Assembly (NCBI RefSeq): GCF_030643805.1
Contig: NZ_CP094656.1
Location: forward strand, 868,001 to 932,000
DNA: 64,000 nucleotides
Origin: Alkalihalobacillus sp. AL-G
GTDB taxonomy: Bacteria; Bacillota; Bacilli; Bacillales; Fictibacillaceae
Reading direction: 5' to 3'
In this document: positions 29,621 to 37,959 of the stretch, one piece after another
How positions within the stretch are numbered: the first letter of the stretch is position 1
Layout: each line of letters opens with the position of its first letter
Program-made: the position numbers and the translations under genes
The notes under the pieces: model-generated
The model's database searches: none
Seen by the model: only the letters and a program-made list of their open reading frames with translations
Told to the model about the DNA's origin: nothing

Positions 29621-30538
29621 ATGAATAAAACTTATCTTGAAATAATGTTTGATGGACCGTTTTCATTCGAGTTAACGTTTCAACAACATCATCGGACGAC
29701 AGAAACGCTACAATCGATGGTCGTCATTCCCGATAAACGTCGGTTTGTGAAGTGGATACATATCGATGGAAAACCATTCCTACTGGATGCGGTTGTCCAA
29801 ATTGAGGGTGAACGCGTAACAATTTTTGTGAATGATTCTGGATTAGAAACAGTGGATGACAAGAAGCTAGTCTCAGTGTATTTTACGCGTATGTTCGGTT
29901 TATCCAATTCACTTTCCGATTTTTATAAAAGTTTCGGAAATAATGACGTCGTTAAGCAACTGATCGATCAGTTTTATGGAATGAGGGTAGTAACGAATCC
30001 AGACCTATTCGAAACAGTCATCGATACGATCATCGGTCAGCAGGTGAATTTGAAGTTTGCCGCAACCTTAAAGGAACGCCTTGTTCGATTAGCTGGGGAA
30101 ATACGACCGGTTGAAGGGTGTGACCTATATCTGTTTCCGACTGCCGATTTTCTTGCACAACTTGACTATGAGCAGTTAAGGGAACTTTCATTCAGCCAAC
30201 GAAAGGCAGAATACATCATTGATTTTTCCCGGCTCGTCACCTCTAAAAGCTTAGATCTTGATCGGCTGTGGGAAGCGTCGAATGAAGAAATCATCAAACA
30301 GCTGCTACCGATTCGGGGAATTGGATTGTGGACGATCGAATGTTTGATGCTATTTGGTTTACACAGGAAAGATGTTCTTCCAGCAGCCGATATTGGAGTA
30401 CGAAATGCGGTAAGGAAAATCTACAGTCTGGAGCATCAGCCGTCGGATGACGAAGTCCGTACGATTGCATTTGATGGAGGCTGGAATCCATGGGAAAGCT
30501 ATATTACTTATTACCTGTGGCAATACTTGAAAAAGTAA
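29621..30538 (+). CDS. DNA-3-methyladenine glycosylase II (AlkA family)
   Basis: 305 residues. An AlkA-type N-terminal beta domain (about 1-110) precedes the HhH-GPD fold. Segments visible are DTIIGQQVNLKFAATLKERL near residue 135, the helix-hairpin-helix LLPIRGIGLWTIECLMLFGL near 228, and the catalytic Asp257 in LPAADIGVRNAV. It removes alkylated bases such as 3-methyladenine by base excision. It resembles B. subtilis YfjP. AATAAGGAG precedes the ATG by 7 bases. No Ada-type regulator is adjacent. It is divergent from the acyltransferase. Confidence 0.92.
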   Translation: MNKTYLEIMFDGPFSFELTFQQHHRTTETLQSMVVIPDKRRFVKWIHIDGKPFLLDAVVQIEGERVTIFVNDSGLETVDDKKLVSVYFTRMFGLSNSLSDFYKSFGNNDVVKQLIDQFYGMRVVTNPDLFETVIDTIIGQQVNLKFAATLKERLVRLAGEIRPVEGCDLYLFPTADFLAQLDYEQLRELSFSQRKAEYIIDFSRLVTSKSLDLDRLWEASNEEIIKQLLPIRGIGLWTIECLMLFGLHRKDVLPAADIGVRNAVRKIYSLEHQPSDDEVRTIAFDGGWNPWESYITYYLWQYLKK

Positions 30539-30575
30539 CAAGGGCACGTAAAAATCAATCATATGTTTTATATGG

Positions 30576-30581
30576 TATAAT
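30576..30581 (+). promoter_or_regulatory. Extended -10 promoter element
   Basis: TGGTATAAT gives a TG-n extended -10 and TATAAT at 30576-30581, 22 bp before the small gene start. No clear -35 is visible. Confidence 0.55.
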
Positions 30582-30603
30582 AGTGGGGAAAGGGAGTGGC
30601 CGT

Positions 30604-30777
30604 TTGAAGGGTCAAAACAACTTGTTTAACAATGGCGATGTAGTGAATATTCAAAAGACTGGTGAGTTAGTAACGATATTGAAATGGCAATATATAAAAC
30701 ATTTAAGAAAATATTCATATATAGTTCAAGAACACCCAAGTACGTTTTATTTTGAAGAAGAATTTCAAAAAGAATAA
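30604..30777 (+). CDS. Small protein, function unknown
   Basis: 57 residues from TTG 30604 (MKGQNNLFNNGDVVNIQKTG, ending EEEFQKE). AAAGGGAG lies 8 bases upstream, and an extended -10 promoter lies just before; a longer frame to 30490 would run into alkA. The GDVVNIQKTGELVTILKW pattern suggests a small beta-barrel of SH3/KOW type, but I cannot assign a family. A perfect terminator follows 6 bp after the stop. Confidence 0.7.
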   Translation: MKGQNNLFNNGDVVNIQKTGELVTILKWQYIKHLRKYSYIVQEHPSTFYFEEEFQKE

Positions 30778-30783
30778 TAGATA

Positions 30784-30815
30784 AAAACGCTTGGAAAAAT
30801 CCCAAGCGTTTTCAA
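30784..30815. terminator. Bidirectional terminator
   Basis: AAAACGCTTGG pairs perfectly with CCAAGCGTTTT around a 7-base loop, between two convergent genes. Confidence 0.88.
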
Positions 30816-30839
30816 TGTTGATTAACTTGTAATCTAGTA

Positions 30840-31712
30840 TTATCCTAAGATTGTTACTTCAACTGTCTTACGGCCCCAGTCAATAGCAGTGTCCTTTGAT
30901 TGGAAGTAGACGTCGATTTCATTTCCGTCAATCGCACCGCCAACATCCCCTGCAATCGCACGACCATAGCCTTCCACGTACACTTCAGTGCCAAGTGGAA
31001 TGACATCAGGGTCAACAGCGATGACTTTCTGGTCAGGATTTGCATTTAAATCGATTCCTGTTGCTGTAACACCTGAACATCCTTCACAGTTTGCTGTATA
31101 AGCCGTAGCTTCCACAGTGACTGTTTTCTTTTCTTCATCGGCAGGTTCAGCTTTTTCTTCTGCTTGTGGTTCAGTTGTTTCTTTATCTGGCTTTTCATTG
31201 GCTGCTACCGCATCAACCTTAAGGTTGAATAATGCGGCTTTTGTTGCTGGGCCTGCGATTCCGTCTACCATTAAATTATTTTCTTCCTGAAAATCAATGA
31301 CAGCTTGCTCTGTAATCGATCCGAAAATTCCATCTATATTGTAGTTATATAGCTTCAATTCAGCTAAGTGCTTTTGAAGGTGAGAAACGGCTTTACCCCG
31401 ATCTCCTTTTTCTAATAGAGAAGTCGCTTCCTCTAAAACCTCCGCTGTCTCTTTATCTACAATTCCAGTAGGATTGATTTCATAATCCTTTTGGAATGCT
31501 TTGACACCTTTATGAGTAATTTTTCCGAAGAAACCAGTGGATTTATGGTAATCGAAAAATCCTATTTCTTTTAGGTCCTGTTGCAGTGTGTGAACATCGT
31601 CATGCCACATATTCTTTTTTAGCGGGGTTTCAAGATCCGCCGCCTCAGTTGCAGCTGGTGCAAGGATAGCTGTGCCTGCAATCGCTGCAGTAAGTATCAT
31701 TCTCTTAAGCAT
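30840..31712 (-). CDS. Secreted 3D-domain protein with two peptidoglycan-binding repeats
   Basis: About 290 residues from ATG 31712 (AAAGGAGGG 10 bases upstream). A signal peptide (MLKRMILTAAIAGTAILAPAA) is followed by two PG_binding_1 modules (about residues 35-90, DDVHTLQQDLKEIGFFDYH, and 98-155, GKAVSHLQKHLAELKLYNYN), an acidic linker and a C-terminal 3D domain (VEATAYTANCEGCSGVTATG, then IPLGTEVYVEG, then DVGGAI...IDVYF). The three conserved Asp residues place it with YocH/Sps-type muralytic transglycosylase-like proteins. It probably acts on cell-wall peptidoglycan. It is convergent with the small gene. Confidence 0.9.
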   Translation of the reverse strand: MLKRMILTAAIAGTAILAPAATEAADLETPLKKNMWHDDVHTLQQDLKEIGFFDYHKSTGFFGKITHKGVKAFQKDYEINPTGIVDKETAEVLEEATSLLEKGDRGKAVSHLQKHLAELKLYNYNIDGIFGSITEQAVIDFQEENNLMVDGIAGPATKAALFNLKVDAVAANEKPDKETTEPQAEEKAEPADEEKKTVTVEATAYTANCEGCSGVTATGIDLNANPDQKVIAVDPDVIPLGTEVYVEGYGRAIAGDVGGAIDGNEIDVYFQSKDTAIDWGRKTVEVTILG

Positions 31713-31928
31713 ATAGAATGTTCCCTCCTTTGGTGTAGGAACGCTTGTCTTACGTCCCAATTGCACATTCTACTAGTTGAATGTGACATGACAATAATAA
31801 AACGATTACAGCCGGGTTACGTTTTGAAGACATGACCCTTGTACCGTTGTCATAGTCCCATAAATAAGTTAAGATACCTATAATTTACTATGTTTTTAAA
31901 ATGAAGGATTTAACTGGAGGGGATTGCT

Positions 31929-32459
31929 CTGAAAAGCTGGAAACATCCATCCAAGTGGGTTCTCGTAGGTATTCTATCAATTTTGTTTATTGGCATAGGT
32001 GGCTGGTCAGGTATGTCACTACTTAAAAAGGCTGACGATACAACTACTCTTTCTGAAGCAAAGGAACTTGGGAAAGTAAGGAGTGTCTCTAACGATTCAA
32101 TCTTTGCTAATTCAAGTAATGAAGAAGAAATATACGCAGAAATTGGAGATATCCATGGCTATCTTAATGAATTATTAGGTTGGGGAGCCTGGCAAGCTGT
32201 TAACCCTGAAAAGATGAAGGGAGAATTGATTGCGAAACAAGAGTATATCGAAGAAATTCTGGTTCCTGAAACAAAAGGAACTTTAAGAGATGATTTGGAA
32301 CGTGCTGCAGACGGGATTGGAAAGGCAATTGAAACCAATGATACTCAAGATATGCTTATTACACATCGGATTTTTCATGACCTCGATGTCGTGATGAATG
32401 ATATTGTCGTCGAGGACTATTGGGGTGTTACCGAAACGTATGGTTCAACTAGTCCATAG
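31929..32459 (+). CDS. Membrane-anchored protein of unknown family, probable CTG start
   Basis: About 176 residues if translation starts at CTG 31929, where GGAGGGG lies 6 bases upstream. No ATG, GTG or TTG exists in frame before the TTG at 31983, which would cut the membrane anchor in half and has no ribosome site. The predicted N terminus is MKSWKHPSKWVLVGILSILF, a positive-inside anchor, followed by an extracytoplasmic helical domain (EIYAEIGDIHGYLNELLGWG...GKAIETNDTQDMLITHRIFHDL). I do not recognise the family. Confidence 0.7.
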   Translation: MKSWKHPSKWVLVGILSILFIGIGGWSGMSLLKKADDTTTLSEAKELGKVRSVSNDSIFANSSNEEEIYAEIGDIHGYLNELLGWGAWQAVNPEKMKGELIAKQEYIEEILVPETKGTLRDDLERAADGIGKAIETNDTQDMLITHRIFHDLDVVMNDIVVEDYWGVTETYGSTSP

Positions 32460-32601
32460 TGTTTAACAAATTGTCATTTCTTACTGTTTCTTTTCCGACT
32501 AATAGTGTTAATGTTGTAAGAGTACGGGTAAAAGCTGACTAGCTACAGCCAATTAGCCCGTTACTTCTTGCACTTTTTCATAGTAGAGAGGAAGAGGTTC
32601 T

Positions 32602-32766
32602 ATGACCAAAGTTCTAATCATTTCCGTCATCATCATCATTGTCACCCTTGTGGTCTTTGTAGCCGCTATTTCTAAAGGTTATTCCTATAAACATACGGTT
32701 GACCCGATCGATAACAACCCTAACCTTGATGGAAATGCTGAAAATGACGATAAAACAAACGGATAA
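32602..32766 (+). CDS. YtzI-like small membrane protein
   Basis: 54 residues: one N-terminal span (MTKVLIISVIIIIVTLVVF) followed by SKGYSYKHTVDPIDNNP and an acidic tail. The SKGYxYKHTVDP segment is what I recognise from the YtzI family of Bacillus; its role is unknown. GAGAGGAAGAGG precedes ATG 32602. The gene stands alone between the CTG-start gene and the sporulation-type amidase. Confidence 0.75.
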   Translation: MTKVLIISVIIIIVTLVVFVAAISKGYSYKHTVDPIDNNPNLDGNAENDDKTNG

Positions 32767-32905
32767 ATTGATATTTTAGAAATTTTTAACCCGATGTAGA
32801 TTGGCTGTATAATGCAGTCAATCTATTTTTTTGTACAAACATTCCATGGATAAACAGAATAGAGTAACAATAGGGGGATGAATAAATGAATGAAGAGGTG
32901 ACTGT

Positions 32906-34291
32906 ATGAAAACGATCGTGTTGGACCCTGGTCACGGGGGGCGGGATACAGGAGCAACGTATCGCCAGTACCGTGAAAAGGATTTTAACCTGGAAGTTTC
33001 TTTACAGGTACGAAAATATCTACTCAATGACTACTCTGCAAATGTTCTAATGACGCGAACAACAGACAAAACACTAACCCTCGGTGAACGGACCACATTT
33101 GCTAATGAAAAAAATGCAGACTTCTTTTGCTCGATCCATCATAACGCAGCTGGTGGAAGAGGCTTCGAAAGCTTTATTTATAACGGATCGGTTCCGGAAA
33201 GTACGAAAAGGATTCAAGATATCGTACACCAAGAAATTGTCTATACTGTAAATCGATATAATGTCGTAAACCGTGGACAAAAGAGAGCAAATTTCTATGT
33301 GTTGCGAAACACTGAAATGGATGCTCTTTTACTAGAGATTTTATTTATCGATAATGAGCAGGATCTTAAACTGATGTTAAATGACCAATTTGTGGATGAT
33401 GTTGCCAATGCCACGGCACAAGGAATCGCAAAAGCTTTGTCTTTACCACGAAAGAAAACGCCGGAGCCTCCTGCCGGAAAGGTGTTATATAAGGTGATTG
33501 CAGGTTCCTTTAAGGAAAAGAAAAATGCGGAAGAACGGGCTGCTTTCCTAAAAGAAAAAGGAATTGAACCCTACATTTACTCGGTAACAATTGATGGATC
33601 CCTCTTTTATCGGGTCCAGGCAGGGGCATACGCGGATAAAGAAAATGCAGAGGATCAAGAGCGAAAAGTGGAGCAGCTTGGGATTAAGGATGCGTTCATC
33701 GTAACAGAAGGAACTTCGGAACCATCTGAACCGCCGACTCCTGAACCAGTAAAAGGCTATACTATTCTTGGCCCAACGCTTATACAGCCTGAAAACCTGA
33801 ACCTGTTTGTGAAAAAGGTGAATCCAAATGCTCCAGATCTGGGTGCTTTGTACGATGAACTAAGTCGTGTCTATGGAATTCGCGGTGATGTCGCTTTTGC
33901 CCAAGCGGTTCATGAAACGAATTATTTCCGTTTCACCGGTGTTGTTGAACCTGGTCAAAACAACTATGCAGGAATCGGTGCAACAGGTCCTAATGAAAAT
34001 GGAGCATCCTTCGCAACGCCTAAGGAAGGTGTTCTCGCCCATTTACAGCATCTGTTTGCCTATGCATCTACAGAACAACCACCGGATGAATTTGATATCG
34101 TCGACCCCCGCTTCTCTTTAGTGAATCGTGGTTCAGCGAAAAGCTGGACCCAATTAAATGGGAAATGGGCAGTTCCTGGAACCACTTACGGACAACAAAT
34201 ACTCGCATTATATGAAAAAATGATCGACTTTGAAATCAACCAAGTAAATGAACATCTGGACCGGCTCGAAAAAGCGAAACAACAAATATAG
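32906..34291 (+). CDS. N-acetylmuramoyl-L-alanine amidase / SPOR / glucosaminidase fusion
   Basis: 461 residues in three parts. Residues 1-185 form Amidase_3: KTIVLDPGHGGRDTG (zinc His), a Glu in REKDFNLE, SIHHNA (second His) and LLEILFIDNEQD (catalytic Glu). Residues about 195-270 form a SPOR-type peptidoglycan-binding domain of two short repeats (YKVIAGSFKEKKNAEERAAF and YRVQAGAYADKENAED). Residues about 290-445 form a GH73-like glucosaminidase with catalytic Glu in QAVHETNYFRF and NNYAGIGATGP. No signal peptide is present, as in CwlC, which lyses the mother cell late in sporulation. GAAGAGGTG precedes the ATG. One enzyme would cut both glycan and peptide links. Confidence 0.92.
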   Translation: MKTIVLDPGHGGRDTGATYRQYREKDFNLEVSLQVRKYLLNDYSANVLMTRTTDKTLTLGERTTFANEKNADFFCSIHHNAAGGRGFESFIYNGSVPESTKRIQDIVHQEIVYTVNRYNVVNRGQKRANFYVLRNTEMDALLLEILFIDNEQDLKLMLNDQFVDDVANATAQGIAKALSLPRKKTPEPPAGKVLYKVIAGSFKEKKNAEERAAFLKEKGIEPYIYSVTIDGSLFYRVQAGAYADKENAEDQERKVEQLGIKDAFIVTEGTSEPSEPPTPEPVKGYTILGPTLIQPENLNLFVKKVNPNAPDLGALYDELSRVYGIRGDVAFAQAVHETNYFRFTGVVEPGQNNYAGIGATGPNENGASFATPKEGVLAHLQHLFAYASTEQPPDEFDIVDPRFSLVNRGSAKSWTQLNGKWAVPGTTYGQQILALYEKMIDFEINQVNEHLDRLEKAKQQI

Positions 34292-34303
34292 GATGCACAA
34301 AAG

Positions 34304-34340
34304 AAAATCACGCTGGGAATACTCAGCGTGATTTTTTTGT
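34304..34340 (+). terminator. Rho-independent terminator
   Basis: A perfect 12-bp stem, AAAATCACGCTG with CAGCGTGATTTT, followed by TTTTT. Confidence 0.9.
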
Positions 34341-34444
34341 AAAAAGAAAAATGAATGGTACTACTGATAGAATAAATGGAGAGCTTTGTAAAAGAATGAT
34401 TGAAGGGTCTTAATTTATACATATGAAGTTACTTAAAATAGTTA

Positions 34445-34476
34445 TTGACTCTGTGGTGCACCCCAGGGTTTATTAT
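34445..34476 (+). promoter_or_regulatory. MerR-type promoter with 20-bp spacer and operator palindrome
   Basis: TTGACT (34445-34450) and TATTAT (34471-34476) are separated by 20 bp, longer than the normal 17 and typical of MerR-controlled promoters. The spacer holds CTGTGGTG/CACCCCAG (34451-34466, one mismatch), extending outwards as AC...GT. It precedes the MerR gene, so autoregulation is likely. Confidence 0.75.
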
Positions 34477-34494
34477 AAAGTAGGGAGGGTCAGG

Positions 34495-34839
34495 ATGTAC
34501 AAGATTAGTGAGTTTGTTGAGATGACGGGATTAAGTAAGGAAACTTTACGTTATTATGCTGAAGTGAAATTACTCGAACCTGCTTATATCGACCCGAGTA
34601 ACAACTATCGCTATTACGATGATGGCAGCTACTTTCTTGCCATCCTTCTGGTTAAATTGAGAGGTTTTGGCTTTACGATTCAGGAAATGATTTCTGTTAT
34701 GGAGGACGAGTCATTTGAGCATTTAGAGGATCTGTTGAATCAAAAAAGGAATAACATACAGGTGCAAATAGAGAATTTACTACTAAGGATTGAAGAGATC
34801 GATGCTTTTATTGCATCTGGTAAGGAGGATAATGAATGA
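34495..34839 (+). CDS. MerR-family transcriptional regulator
   Basis: 114 residues from ATG 34495 (MYKISEFVEMTGLSKETLRY), with AGGGAGGG directly upstream; a longer in-frame ATG at 34423 lies inside the promoter. An N-terminal winged helix (KISEFVEMTGLSKETLRYYAE...NNYRYYDD) is followed by the coiled-coil dimerisation helix (NNIQVQIENLLLRIEEIDAF). No Cys metal site is visible, so this is a drug- or stress-type MerR. Its stop overlaps the SRPBCC start by 4 bases. Confidence 0.92.
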   Translation: MYKISEFVEMTGLSKETLRYYAEVKLLEPAYIDPSNNYRYYDDGSYFLAILLVKLRGFGFTIQEMISVMEDESFEHLEDLLNQKRNNIQVQIENLLLRIEEIDAFIASGKEDNE

Positions 34840-35288
34840 TCCATTGGAAAGAAGAAATTATTATTGAGACTCATATTGAAAATGTGTGGGAATTGTTCTT
34901 CGATAAAAACATCAAGAAAATCATGCCGAAAGTAGAGGAACATGTATTGATTGAAAAGAAGGAAGGGGAAGTAGGAGCAAAGCATCAGCAGAAATATCGC
35001 GAAGGAAAACGGGTAGAAACCTATATTGTTGAAACATTAGGGTTTAAAAATGATGAAGATCAGAAGCTAAAACAAATTAGCTTTGTATTAGGCAAGGCTT
35101 TTGAAATCAATCTTACTTTCAGGTTACTTAAAATCGATGATACTCACACGAAATTCATTTACGAGGGGCAAAACAAAGGAGTGAATTTTGTTGGAAGAGC
35201 AATGCTGAAACTCGGCAGTGAGAAAACCAACTATAAAGTTGTTCAGGAGTTTTTACAAAAGGTTAAACAAGAAGCTATGATACAATGA
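34836..35288 (+). CDS. SRPBCC-fold (START-like) ligand-binding protein
   Basis: 150 residues with the SRPBCC/polyketide-cyclase pattern: an initial strand EEIIIETHIENVWELFFD, an alternating beta sheet through VETYIVETLGF and AFEINLTFRLLKI, and a long C-terminal helix (TNYKVVQEFLQKVKQEAM). Such folds bind hydrophobic ligands. Coupling by ATGA overlap to a MerR gene with no own effector domain suggests that it binds or buffers the inducer; this is inference. An MFS exporter follows 45 bp later. Confidence 0.8.
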   Translation: MIHWKEEIIIETHIENVWELFFDKNIKKIMPKVEEHVLIEKKEGEVGAKHQQKYREGKRVETYIVETLGFKNDEDQKLKQISFVLGKAFEINLTFRLLKIDDTHTKFIYEGQNKGVNFVGRAMLKLGSEKTNYKVVQEFLQKVKQEAMIQ

Positions 35289-35333
35289 AAGTTATCAATG
35301 ATCGTTTGTGCGTAAAATTAGGGAATGACAGCA

Positions 35334-36506
35334 ATGAAAAATTGGAGACGAAGTTCGAGATTTTTGTGGTTATGTAATTTTATAATTGTTGCAGCGATGA
35401 CGATGGTCCTTCCATTCTTACCGTTATTTTTGGAAGAGCTCGGTGTAACCAACGAAAAGAACCTTAGTATTTGGACAGGTGCCATTTTTTCTGCCGCATT
35501 TTTGTCAGGTGCAATCATGGCTCCAATCTGGGGGGTTTTTGCGGATAAATACGGGCAAAAGGCGAATTTGGTTCGTGCAGGAATTGGTATGGGGATCATG
35601 ACCTTCTTAATGGCCTTTGCTACAGGGCCATGGATGCTCCTCATTTTAAGATTTTGTATGGGATTCTTCTCGGGGTTTATTACGGTCGCTTTTTCATATT
35701 TATCAAGAATCACTCCAAAAGAGCATACAGGTGCTGCACTAGGCTTTTTACAAACAGGCGGTATTTCTGGCGGAATCATCGGACCGCTGATTGGTGGAGC
35801 CTTATCAGATATCTTTGGGTTTCGAGCGGTTTTTGCTGTTACAGGAGTCAGTATTCTGATGGCAGTATTGCTTGTCGTTTTCCTCATCCCAAAAGATCAG
35901 CCATTGCAAACGACAAAAGGGAAGCATGGTACGTTCCTGGATGTCCTCCGTCATCGTGAGCTTCTTATCTTATTTATGGCAACATTTCTTTTGCAGGCGG
36001 CGATGTTAAGTACAAATTCAATGATGACGATCTTTGTCAAAACAATCGTATCGAATCCCGAAAACTTGGCGTTCCTCTCAGGCCTCGCCGCATCGATCCT
36101 CGGGATTGCAACGATTATCGGCTCACCCTACCTCGGTAGGTTAGGTGATCGACTTGGTCATGTGAAAATGCTGCCAGCAATCATGCTGTTTAGCGGTATT
36201 CTGTTTTTCCCTCAGCTTTGGACGGATTCAGTGTACGAGCTATATGCGTGGCGCTTCCTCCAAGGACTTATTTTAGGCGGAGTCTGGCCTGCACTTCAAA
36301 CCTTGATTTATAAAAAAACTCCGGAAACGATCCAGGGAAGAGCGTTTGGTGTAACAGCGAGTTGTCGGTTTTTAGGAAACCTGATTGGACCTATTATTGG
36401 CGGATGGATATCAGGTGCATTTTTAACGGCATATGTGTTTGGATTTGCCGGAGTGATTCTCATCATCGGTAGTGTACTAGTAAAGTTCGGAATCGAGGAA
36501 ACATAG
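35334..36506 (+). CDS. MFS multidrug efflux transporter
   Basis: 390 residues from ATG 35334 (TAGGGA about 9 bases upstream; an ATG three codons earlier abuts it). Twelve membrane segments are predicted. The motif A loop is GVFADKYGQKANLVRAG near residue 70, and motif C, typical of drug/proton antiporters, is GFLQTGGISGGIIGPLIGG near residue 140. It resembles the YqjV/MdtG/Bmr-like branch. It lies 45 bp after the SRPBCC gene with no terminator between, so MerR probably controls it. Confidence 0.92.
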   Translation: MKNWRRSSRFLWLCNFIIVAAMTMVLPFLPLFLEELGVTNEKNLSIWTGAIFSAAFLSGAIMAPIWGVFADKYGQKANLVRAGIGMGIMTFLMAFATGPWMLLILRFCMGFFSGFITVAFSYLSRITPKEHTGAALGFLQTGGISGGIIGPLIGGALSDIFGFRAVFAVTGVSILMAVLLVVFLIPKDQPLQTTKGKHGTFLDVLRHRELLILFMATFLLQAAMLSTNSMMTIFVKTIVSNPENLAFLSGLAASILGIATIIGSPYLGRLGDRLGHVKMLPAIMLFSGILFFPQLWTDSVYELYAWRFLQGLILGGVWPALQTLIYKKTPETIQGRAFGVTASCRFLGNLIGPIIGGWISGAFLTAYVFGFAGVILIIGSVLVKFGIEET

Positions 36507-36566
36507 ACAGATTGACGGCAAAATCTTCTGACGATATGGGGAATGAAATGATGGAAAATTCATTGT

Positions 36567-36880
36567 TTCCGGGACGAATTCACCCAAAAACCAGGAGAAC
36601 GAGTCCTGGAAACCATTTTTCCAGGACGTATTCTACTAAAAACTAGGAGAACGGGTCCTGTAAACCATTTTTCCGGGACACATTCTACTAAAAACTAGGA
36701 GAACGAGTCCTGGAAACCATTTTTCCGGGACACATTCTACTAAAAACTAGGAGAACGAGTCCTGGAAACCATTTTTCCAGGACGTATTCTACTAAAAACT
36801 AGGAGAACGGGTCCTGGAAACCATTTTTCCGGGACACATTCTACTAAAAACTAGGAGAACGAGTCCTGTAAACGTTTTTT
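36567..36880. repeat. Tandem array of 52-bp hairpin units (array B, six copies)
   Basis: TTCC(A/G)GGAC begins units at 36567, 36619, 36671, 36723, 36775 and 36827, an exact 52-bp period. In each unit CC(A/G)GGAC pairs with GTCCTGG or GTCCTGT about 24 bases later, around ATTCTACTAAAAACTAGGAG. Units differ at few positions (CG/CA after GGAC, ACGAG/ACGGG, CTGG/CTGT). The array lies between the MFS gene and a small gene and encodes nothing plausible. Confidence 0.9.
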
Positions 36881-36973
36881 CAGATGCATACACATCAGAT
36901 GACGTTACAGCTTCGCATGCTGTCAAGAACAGCAATTCGAGTTAGTTCCTGAGGGGTTCAACAATTCGATCAA

Positions 36974-37162
36974 ATGGAATCTCGGGCATTATATTTATCG
37001 CAGCCGAAAAAAATTTTAACACGTGCGGATGATCGAAAGCCTGAAATTCCAGAGCCTTATGAGGAATTGTTCGAGCGAGTCCAATCCATCGACATGGTAA
37101 AGAACCCCCGGCCGAATGAAAAAGCTAGAAGATCAATTGATTCGTACAAAAGAAGCGCATAA
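36974..37162 (+). CDS. Small conserved-looking soluble protein
   Basis: 62 residues (MESRALYLSQPKKILTRADD...IPEPYEELFERVQSIDMV...ARRSIDSYKRSA), charged, with proline-rich linkers and a helical middle. It looks protein-like rather than random, but the only purine-rich site (GAGGGG) is 18 bases before the ATG, so the start or even the gene is uncertain. It is followed by about 95 bp and a strong terminator. Confidence 0.5.
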   Translation: MESRALYLSQPKKILTRADDRKPEIPEPYEELFERVQSIDMVKNPRPNEKARRSIDSYKRSA

Positions 37163-37256
37163 GAGAAGAAAAAATGGTCCACGAATTTAAAATTGAGCAA
37201 TCGGTTTCAAAGAGCTATGGCAGCCTGTTGAAGAAGTAAAAGCCACTTAGGTTGAA

Positions 37257-37308
37257 AAAAGGAATGACAGAAAGGGAGATTTGATGTTTCCCGATTGTCA
37301 TTCCTTTT
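37257..37308. terminator. Bidirectional terminator
   Basis: A perfect 13-bp stem, AAAAGGAATGACA with TGTCATTCCTTTT, and a nested GGGA/TCCC stem. Confidence 0.9.
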
Positions 37309-37313
37309 ACAGT

Positions 37314-37781
37314 TTACTGGATCGTGTGTTCAAATATCTGTTCAATAGGTGGTTTCGAGGTGAAGACGAACTTGAATTTGTTCGTGCCTGGTTTTAGTTC
37401 AGGGTATTCGACCTCGTATGTTAAGGATTCACCCTGTTTAAGTGTTTTTGTCATCAGGGCTTGGGTGAACACTTTCCCTTCCGCCCAATGAAACACCTCG
37501 TTTCCACTTTCATCGGTAATCCAAAGGTCAAATTGCTGACCACTTGAAAGCTGAAGCTCGACAATCTGCTCGGTTTGATTTTTCACTTCAAAGACAGCTT
37601 TATTTGTATTAATTGACACTGCATTTATCTCTACTTTTCCTGCCACAATACCGTTACCTCCAGAATCCGGCTTTTCTTGAACTTGTCCATTTGACGGTTC
37701 TGCTTTAGGGGGATTGGGTTCTTGTGCTGTGCCACATGCGGTTAAGAAAACTAGCATGCTGATCATTAAGTAGCGAAACAT
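37314..37781 (-). CDS. Lipoprotein with BsuPI-type domain
   Basis: 155 residues. Lipoprotein signal MFRYLMISMLVFLTAC with lipobox Cys16, a Pro/Gln/Gly linker, then a BsuPI domain (VFEVKNQTEQIVELQLSSGQ, FDLWITDESGNEVFHWAEGK, the FTQAL segment, LKQGESLTYEVEY). The family is named after the intracellular proteinase inhibitor of B. subtilis, but secreted versions are common and their function is unproven. The lipid anchor puts this one outside the membrane. Its stop lies 6 bp from a strong bidirectional terminator. Confidence 0.85.
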   Translation of the reverse strand: MFRYLMISMLVFLTACGTAQEPNPPKAEPSNGQVQEKPDSGGNGIVAGKVEINAVSINTNKAVFEVKNQTEQIVELQLSSGQQFDLWITDESGNEVFHWAEGKVFTQALMTKTLKQGESLTYEVEYPELKPGTNKFKFVFTSKPPIEQIFEHTIQ

Positions 37782-37913
37782 TTTGTTGATCCTCCCTTTA
37801 CATCTAATGTGAAAAAGATATCGAAATGATTCCTCTCAGTAGTATAGACGAGATAAGGGGCCTATATGTTACATATCTTATCCAAACCAATCAATTCTTG
37901 CAAATGCATGAAA

Positions 37914-37944
37914 AAAGGCTGACCCGTAAGATCAGTCAACCTTT
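37914..37944 (-). terminator. Rho-independent terminator of htpX
   Basis: AAAGGCTGAC pairs with GTCAACCTTT with one mismatch; on the minus strand a T6 run follows. Confidence 0.8.
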
Positions 37945-37959
37945 GAAAAGTAATGATTA

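Noticed and set aside
35318-35887. 189-codon frame antisense to the MFS gene
   Set aside because: A shadow of the strongly supported MFS reading frame; low-complexity Pro/Ile/Ala/Lys composition.
36567-36880. CRISPR-like repeat array
   Set aside because: Units are nearly identical over their full length, so there are no unique spacers.
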